The notes beneath the pieces were generated by a model, which had not been told where the DNA came from, made no database searches, and was given only the letters and a program-made list of their open reading frames with translations. From assembly GCF_020379485.1 (NCBI RefSeq), contig NW_026015767.1, forward strand, positions 432,501 through 496,500: a stretch of 64,000 bases of DNA. The letters are read 5' to 3'. The DNA is from Brassica napus (Eukaryota > Streptophyta > Magnoliopsida > Brassicales > Brassicaceae). Numbering within the stretch: the stretch's first letter is position 1; each line of letters starts with the position of its first letter. Below are positions 56,475 to 64,000 of this stretch, piece after piece. Made by a program: the position numbers and the translations under genes.

Positions 56475-56673
56475 GAGGAAGGGCCAGCTTGCTGAGTCCA
56501 AGGACCAACGTGCTGATATGTGTACTGATGGACACACACGAACAGCCAGGGACGTCCTGTGTGTGCTGGCGGACACCCACGGCCAAAATCACCCAAAAAG
56601 TCCACGGGAAGGGTCAGCGTGCTGAGTCCAAGGACCAACGTGCTGATATGTGTACTGATGGACAGCCACGGAC
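56475..56673. repeat. short minisatellite remnant
   Basis: About 200 bp with parts of two higher-order segments (GGAAGGGCCAGC, CCAAAATCACCCAAAAAGTCC), in the orientation of block 2. One segment lacks the usual CAGACAGCCCACGTG part. It lies between element E and the minus-strand solo LTR. Confidence 0.85.
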
Positions 56674-56845
56674 TGTAACGCCCGAATCTGGCATCTCGAC
56701 AAGACTAGACCCGTTTGCTACTTAATCAATTTCTTTGCTCGTTTCATTCATTTTAAGTCTTTCATTTACTAAGTCATGTTTGAATCGGAGGTTCTAAAAT
56801 AATGGAACAGATAGCACAGCGGAATATAATGTATAAACAAATGTA

Positions 56846-57955
56846 TTACTTAGAAACATGAGATCCAATACACAACTTCTTAACAGTTTCATAGACAATC
56901 ACTAGTTCGTCCCTAGCATCATCTACCCACACGTTACACAGCCTCTCACTGACCGAGCCTTCACGGCTCCTTGGCATGACCAGAACCATCCTTAGTTCCT
57001 GAAATAGGACTGGTCGATCCTACAATGCTTGGCTTGGTTCCTAGAACATTGATAAACCTCCGACAGTATATTTATAAAAAGATATGAACCTGCCTACCGA
57101 ATCCTAAGTCATACAACCAACCACCCCTTGACTTAGAACTAGATTGACAGTCCAGAATAGATAAACAGAAGACACGAACAGTCTGGATCGTCCCAAAGAC
57201 CAATCCGTCCATCCGGATAGAATCTAGGTGCGACCGGCCTAGATGAAGTCTGGCTCAATGGCCCAACGGACTTCCTTACCTGATCCGGCCTTGGGCCTGG
57301 ATCCAACGGCCGAGCAAGCCTCATGCCCAATCCGGTTAGGCCAATGGCCGATCGGACCATGCGACTCTTACCCTGGCTTAGACGGACCGTGTACTTGCCC
57401 CAACAGACAAGACATGGTCTGATCCCTAAGGAACGGACACGACCTGCCTCAACAGGCACCGCTTGGTACGCGCACCCCTTCGGCCTTTGGTATCTCTTGG
57501 TCCTCGTAACCCTTGGTACTCGTACCACTTGGCGTTCGTAACCCTTGGTTACTTACACCCTTTGGGAACTCACAATCGTCGGTACTCATGACCTTTGGCC
57601 TCTCGTGCCTCTTGGGACATGCCTAACCGTTTTGCCCAACCGCCCAGCCTATGGTGCGATTCGAACCGACCGTCTAACCGACCAGTGTCTAGGTTAGCGG
57701 TTTGGTTATGTCCGGCCAAGTCTAGGAACGTGTCCCTTGGACTGAACCAACACAACCCTTCGTGCATAATCAGAAAGAAGAGAAAGGACCGGATAGAAAC
57801 AAGAAGAGGAGAAGCGGCCGGGTCTAATGAACTGTCCAGAGCCGCGGTGCGATCACAAGGACCGTCCGTTCGGTCTGATGGAGCCATAGCCCAACACGTA
57901 CCTTCTGAACCGTGTCAGGGTTCTCCATGCTCTTCTCCTGCTCTCGGTCTCCCAT
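56846..57955 (-). other. candidate spliced short ORF inside the minus-strand solo LTR (exons 57955-57902 and 56998-56846)
   Basis: ATG at 57955 opens 18 codons (MGDREQEKSMENP...) ending at donor CAGAAG|GTACGT. The intron is 57901-56999 (903 bp), acceptor CTATTTCAG|GAAC. Exon 2 starts ELRMVLVMPRSR and runs 50 codons to TAA at 56848-56846, longer than in element 1 because of a 2-nt indel. About 10 of 54 exon 1 bases differ from element 1, mostly changing amino acids, so strong constraint on the peptide is not evident; the splice layout is what is shared. Confidence 0.45.
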
Positions 57956-58112
57956 ACTTGATAGGAGGTTGCTTCACAAACGATCAGATCGCCGGAAACC
58001 TAACCACCACACAATCGGCCTTGCTTTGGCCGGAAACTCTCTCTCTCTCTCTATGATTTCTCTGAGTATTTTACTCTGTATTGGATGAATGAAATCGACA
58101 GAGAGGACCCCA

Positions 58113-58121
58113 TATTTATAG
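58113..58121 (-). promoter_or_regulatory. TATA box of the minus-strand solo LTR
   Basis: CTATAAATA on the minus strand, at the same relative place as in element 1. Confidence 0.65.
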
Positions 58122-58720
58122 AAAACGAGGGGGTAAGTCTTGCCCCACGAACAGGCATGACTGGCCAGCGGATGGGCACAATCGGCCAAGGGTTACACCC
58201 TCTCGGCCGCATGCGCCCCTTCGCCAATACCGAATGGGTTTGGGTCGGACAGAGGCCCAAATCCTTACCCAACTCTTCTGGCCTTAGCCCACGGCCTTGT
58301 CCCAAGCCCCAATAGTCCATGACCTCATGGCCGGACCTCCCATGGCCTGCCATCGGCCCGGACCCGGACCATCGGACCGAAACTCGAACAGACCGTCCAG
58401 CTGAGATGAGCTGATCCCCAGCTGCCTCTGCTGAGTGAGCTAGTAGTCCAGCTAGTGGAGGTGACCTTGTAGTGTCCGAGCTGCAGTGAGCTTAACCTAG
58501 CTCCGTTGAGCTGGTCGAGCTACCCGCTCTATTCATCCAGCTACCGTCTTGCTCGGTCTAGCTGACTCTCGACTTGTGTAAGGTTAAGTCTAAGTTTCCT
58601 TACGTCCTTAACCTTGTTATCCGGCCATGGAACGCTTCCCTTGATGTCTTAAGACTGGCTAGTACGTTGCCTCGAACCATGGCCGTCCCAATGATCCTAT
58701 TCAGGATCCGGGATGTTACA

Positions 58721-61700
58721 CGGACGTCCTTTGTGTGCTGACGGACACACACGGACAGCCACTGACGTCCTGTGTGTGCTGACGGACACACACGGATGTC
58801 ATGTGTGTGCTGACGGACACCCACGGACGTCCTGTGTGTACTTAACATACAGCCCACGTGGGCCAAAATATCCCGAACAGTCCAAAAGAAGGGCCAGTGT
58901 GCTGAGTCCAAGGACCAATGTGCTGATATGTGTACTGATGGACAGCCACGGACGTCCTGTGTGTGCTGACGGACACACAGGGACACACAAAGACAGCCAC
59001 AGACGTCATGTGTGTGCTGACGGAGAGCCACAGACAGCCACAGACGTCCTGTGTGTGCTGGCACCCACGGACGTCCTGTGTGTACTGAACAGACAGCCCA
59101 CGTGGGCCAAAATCACCCAAACAGTCCACGGGAAGGGCCAGAGTGCTGAGTCCAAGGACCAACGTGCTGATATGTGTACTGATAGACAACCACAGACTTC
59201 CTGTGTGTGCTGACAGACACACACGGACACACACGAACCGCCACAGACGTCCTGTGTGTGTTGACGGACATACACGGACGGCCTGTGTGTGCAGAGGACA
59301 CCCACGTACGTCCTGTGTGTGCTGACAGACACACACAGACACACACGGACAAACATAGACAGCCACAGACGTCCTGTGTGTTCTGACGGACAGCCACAGA
59401 CTGCCATGGACGTTCTGTGTGTGCTGGCAGACACCCACAGACGTCCTGTGTGTACTGAACACACTGCCCACGTGGGGCAAAATCACCCAAACATTCCACG
59501 GGAAGGGCCAGCGCGCTGAGTCCAAGGACCAACGTGCTGATATGTGTACTGATGGACAGCCACGAACGTCCTGTGTGTGCTGACAGACTGAGATGGACAC
59601 AGACGGACAAACACGGACAACCACAGACGTCCTGTGTGTGCTGGCGGACACCCACGGCCGTCCTGTGTGTACTGAACAGACAGCTCACATGGGCCAAAAT
59701 CACCCGAACTGTCCACGGGAAGGGTCAGCGTGCTGAGTCCAAGGACCAACATGCTGATATGTGTACTGACGGACACCCACGTACGTCCTGTGTGTGCTGA
59801 TGGACACAGACGGACACACACGGACACACACGGACAAACACGGACAGCCACGGACGTCCTGTGTGTGCTGACGGACACACATAGATGTCATGTGTGTGCT
59901 GACGGACACCCACAGACGTCCTATGTGTACTGAACATACAGCCCACGTGGGCCAAAATTACCCGAACAGTCCACAGGAAGGGCCAGTGTGCTGAGTCCAA
60001 GGACCAGCGTGCTGATATGTGTACTGATGGACAGCCACAGACATCCTGTGTATGCTGATTGACACACAGGGACACACACGGACAGCTACAGACGTCATGT
60101 GTGTGCTGACGGATAGCCACGGACAGCCACATACATCCTGTGTGTGCTGGCGGACACCCACGGACATCCTGTGTGTACTGAACAGACAGCCCACGTGGTC
60201 CAAAATCACCCAAACAGTCCACGGGAAGGGCCAGCGTGCTGAGTCAAGGGACCAACGTGCTGATATGTGTACTGATGGAGAGCCACAGACGTCTTGTGTG
60301 TGCTGACAGACACACACGGAAACACATGGACAGGCACGGACGTCTTGTGTGTGCTGACAGACATACACAGACGTCCTTTGTGTGCTGACGGACACCCACG
60401 TACGTCCTGTGTGTGTGCTGACAGACACACACAGAAACAATAGGATAAACACGGATGTCCCGTGTGTGCTAACGGACACCCACGGACGTCCCGTGTGTGC
60501 TAACAGACACCGACGGACGTCCTGTGTGTGCTGACGGGCACACACAGACACACACGGACAAACACGGATTCCACGGATGTCCTGTGTGTTCTGATGGACA
60601 GCCATGGACGTTCTGTGTGTGCTGGCGGACACCCACGGACGTCCTATGTGTACTGAACAGACAGCCCACGTGGGCCAAAACCACTCAAAAAGTCCACGGG
60701 AAGGGCCAGCGTGCTGAGTCCAAGGACCAACATGCTGATATGTGTATGATGGACAGCCACAGACGTCCTGTGTGTGCTGACGGACACACACGGACCGCCA
60801 TGGACGTCCTGTGTGTGCTGACGGACATACACGAACGTCCCGTGTGTGCTGATGGACACCCACGTACGTCCTATGTGTGCTGACGGACACAGACAGCCAT
60901 GGATGTCCTGTGTGTGCTGGCGGACACCCATGGACGTCCTGTGTGTACTGAACACACTGCCCACGTGGGTCAAAATCACCCAAACAGTCCACGGGAAGGG
61001 CCAGCGTGCTGAATCCAAGGACCAACGTGCTGATATGTGTACTGATGGACACCCACGGACGTCTTGTGTGTGCTAACGGACACATATGGACACAGACGGA
61101 CACACACGGACAGTCACGGACGTCCTGTGTGTGCTGGCGGACACCCACGGCTGTCCTGTGTGTACTGAACAGACAGCCCACATGGGCCAAAATCACCCGA
61201 ACAGTCCACGGGAAGGGTCAGCGTGCTGAGTCCAGGATACAACGTGCTGATATGTGCACTGATGGACAGCCACAGACGTCCTCTGTGTGCTGACAGCACA
61301 CACAGACACACACAGACACACACGAACGTCCTGTGTGTGCTGACGGACACACACGGACGCCATGTGTGTGCTGACGGACACCCACGGACGTCCTGTGTGT
61401 ACTGAACATACAGCCTACGTGCTGACTGACACATAGGGACACACGGACACACACGGACAGCCACAAACTTCATGTGCGTGCTAACAGACAGCCACTGACA
61501 GCCACGTACGTCCTGTGTGTATTGAACAGACAGCCCACGTGGGCCAAAATCATCCAAACTGTCCACGGGAAGGGCCAGCGTGCTGAGTCCAAGGACCAAC
61601 GTGCTGATATTTGTACTGATGGACAGCCACAGACGTCCTGTGTGTGCTGACGGACACACAGGGACGCACACAGACAGCCACAGACATCATGTGTGTGATG

Positions 61701-64000
61701 ACAGACAGCCACGGACATCCTGTGTGTGCTGGCACCCACAGACATCTTGTGTGTACTGAACACACAGCCCACGTGGGCCAAAATCACCCAAACAGTCCAC
61801 TGGCGGGGCCAGCATGCTGAATCCAACGACCAACGTGCTGATATGTGTACTGATGGACAACCACGGACGTCCTGTGTGTGCTGACGGACACACACGGACA
61901 CACACGGAGCGCCACGGACGTCCTGTGTGTGCTGGCGGACAACCATGAACGTCCTGTGTGTACTGAACAGACAGCCCACGTGGGCCAAAATCACCCAAAC
62001 TGTCCACGGGAAGGGCCAGCGTGCTGAGTCCAAGGACCAACGTGCTGATATGTGTACTGATGGACAGCCACAGACGTCCTGTATGTGCTGACGGACACAC
62101 AGGGACGCACACAGACAGCCACAGACGTCATGTGTGTGCTGACATACAGCCACAGACAGCCACGGACATCCTGTGTGTGCTGGCACCCACAGACATCTTG
62201 TGTGTACTCAACAGACAGCCCACGTGGGCCAAAATCACCCAAACAGTCCACGGGAAGGGCCAGCGTGCTGAGTCCAACGACCAACGTGCTGATATGTGTA
62301 CTGATGGACAACCACGGACGTCATGTGTGTGCTGACGGACACACACGGACACACACGGAACGCCACGGACGTCGTGTGTGTGCTGACGGACATACACGGA
62401 TGGCCTGTGTGTGCTCACGGACACCCACGTACGTGCTGTTTGTGCTGACGGACACACACTGACAAACATAGACAGCCACAGACGTCCTGTGTGTCCTGAC
62501 AGACTGCCGCAGACTGCTGTGGACGACCTGTGTGTGCTGGCAGACACTCACGGACGTCCTGTGTGCACTGAACACACTGCCCACGTGGGCCAAAATCACC
62601 CAAACAGTGCACGGGAAGGGCCAGCGTGCTGATTCCAACGACCAACGTGCTGATATGTGTACTGATGGACAGCCACGGACGTCCTTTGTGTGCTGACGGA
62701 CACAGATGGACACACACAAACACACACGGACAGCCACAGATGTCCTGCGTGTACTGGCGGACAGCCACTGACAACCACGGATGTCCTGTGTGTGCTGGCG
62801 GACACCCACGAATGTCCTGTGTGTACTGAACAGACAGTCCACGTTGGCTAAAATCACCCAAACATTCCATGGGAACGGCCAGCGTGCTGAGTCCAAGGAC
62901 CAACGTGCTGATATGTGTACTGATGGACAGCCACGGACGTCCTGTGTGTGCTGACGGACACACAGGGACGCACATAAACAGCCACAGATGTCATGTGTGT
63001 GCTGACGGACATACACAGATGGCCTGTGTGTGCTGACGGACACCCACGTACATCATGTTTGTGCTGACGGACACACAAGGACACACACGGACAAACATAT
63101 ACAGCCACAGCCGTCCTGTGTGTTCTGACGGACCGCCACGGACTACCATGGACGTCCTGTGTGTGCTGGCAGACACCCACAGACGTCCTGTGTGTACTGA
63201 ACACACTGCCCACGTGGGCCAAAATCACCCAAACAGTCCACGGGAAGGGCCAGCGTGCTGATTCCAACGACCAACGTGCTGATATGTGTACTAATGGACA
63301 GCCACGGACATCCTGTATGTGCTGACGGACACAGATGGACACACACGGACAGCCACAGACGTCCTGCGTGTGCTGGCGGAAACCCACGGCCGTCCAGTGT
63401 GTACTGAACAGACAGCCCACATGGGCCAAAATTACCCGAACAGTCCACAGGAAGGGTCAGCGTGCTGAGTCCAAGGACCAACATGCTGATATGTGTACTG
63501 ATGGACACCCACGTACGTTCTGTGTGTGTTGACAGACACACACGGACACACACGGACAAACACGGATTTCATGTGTATGCTGACAGACACCCACAGACGT
63601 CCTGTGTGTACTGAACATATAGCCCACGTGGGCCAAAATCACCCGAACAGTCCACAGGAAGGGCCAGCGTGCTGAGTCCAAGGACCAGCGTGCTGATATG
63701 TGTACTGATGGACAGCCACAGACGTCCTGTGTGTGCTGACTGACACACAGGGACACACACGGACACACGCGGACAGCCACAAACGTCATGTGTGTGGTGA
63801 CGGACAGCCACAGACAGCCACAGACGTCCTGTGTGTGCTGGCGGACACCCACGGACGTCCTGTGTGTACTGAACAGACAGCCCACATGGGCCAAAATCAC
63901 CCAAACAGTCCACGTGAAGGGCCAGCATGCTGAGTCCGAGGACCAACGTGCTGATATGTGTACTGATGGAGAGCCACAGACGTCCTGTGTGTGCTGACGG
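58721..64000. repeat. minisatellite with higher-order units (block 4), running off the window
   Basis: Same orientation and units as block 2, with about 19 fixed segments carrying the GCCCACGTGGGC palindrome or one-base variants. Some segments read ACTGAACACACTGCCCACGTG instead of ACAGACAGCCC, a variant not noticed in the earlier blocks, so this block has its own sub-families. No other element interrupts it before the window end. Confidence 0.92.

Larger units (their letters stand above)
56674..58720 (-). repeat. solo LTR (2047 bp, LTR family 1, minus strand) with target duplication CGGAC
   Basis: On the minus strand it reads TGTAACATCC... to ...GGGCGTTACA and is recognisably the same family as 1713-3805. 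CGGAC lies at 56669-56673 and 58721-58725, a perfect 5-bp duplication within the minisatellite. No internal sequence remains, as expected after LTR-LTR recombination. It keeps the TATA box, the splice sites and the short ORF. Confidence 0.92.

Noticed and set aside
57139..58056. Plus- and minus-strand ORFs within 56674-58720 as host genes
   Set aside because: The interval is a solo LTR with a perfect target duplication. The ORFs correspond to LTR sequence also present at 1713-3805.
59958..61196. 412-codon minus-strand ORF in block 4
   Set aside because: Same repeat-derived reading as above, with no sign of a gene beyond satellite periodicity.

Overview
The window looks like repeat-rich nuclear DNA from a plant, most likely a Brassicaceae and probably the Brassica group. 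The clade call is inference, from the mix of Tekay/Del-type and Tat-type Ty3/gypsy retrotransposons and from recognising two repeat types: the CACAGGACGTCC minisatellite and LTRs packed with GTCGCTACGTAGCGAC palindromes. I found no host gene, rRNA, tRNA or CRISPR array. Almost every base can be assigned to a minisatellite or to an LTR retrotransposon.

Layout. (1) 1-526 is a 21-bp minisatellite, fused to a 5'-truncated gypsy element (527-3805: integrase and chromodomain-like tail, polypurine tract, LTR). (2) 3806-8903 and 18004-20691 are the same minisatellite in the opposite orientation, organised in higher-order units. Element A (8904-18003) is inserted between them: a complete young gypsy element with 1928-bp LTRs that look identical, a perfect 5-bp target duplication (TCCTG), an initiator-Met-type primer site, a broken gag and an intact pol. 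(3) 20692-56474 is a nested mosaic of three defective elements. B and E are relatives of A and share one LTR (47559-49477), forming an LTR-internal-LTR-internal-LTR multimer. Element C (2682-bp LTRs) was inserted into B's integrase with target duplication GATGG. C then became a solo LTR (24981-27662) plus a second, downstream C half (39112-46743). The B right half is therefore present twice (27663-39111 and 46744-48060 onward). Element D, a 10.1-kb Tat-type element with target duplication CCATC, is inserted into the first of these two copies (28238-38377). (4) 56475-56673 is leftover minisatellite. 56674-58720 is a minus-strand solo LTR with target duplication CGGAC. 58721-64000 is more minisatellite.

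How the parts work. A, B, C and E have the gag-protease-RT-RNase H-integrase-chromodomain order expected of Tekay/Del chromoviruses. All four carry a GT-AG intron at the same codon phase between gag and protease, so splicing appears to decide between Gag and Gag-Pol. Their LTRs also seem to hold a separate 750-940 bp intron preceded by a short ATG ORF that ends exactly at the splice donor. D carries pol only (no gag) plus an antisense two-exon coiled-coil gene. Its LTRs contain more than twenty copies of a perfect 24-bp palindrome.

All calls come from reading the sequence. No alignment or database search was run, so clade names and identities between copies are by eye.
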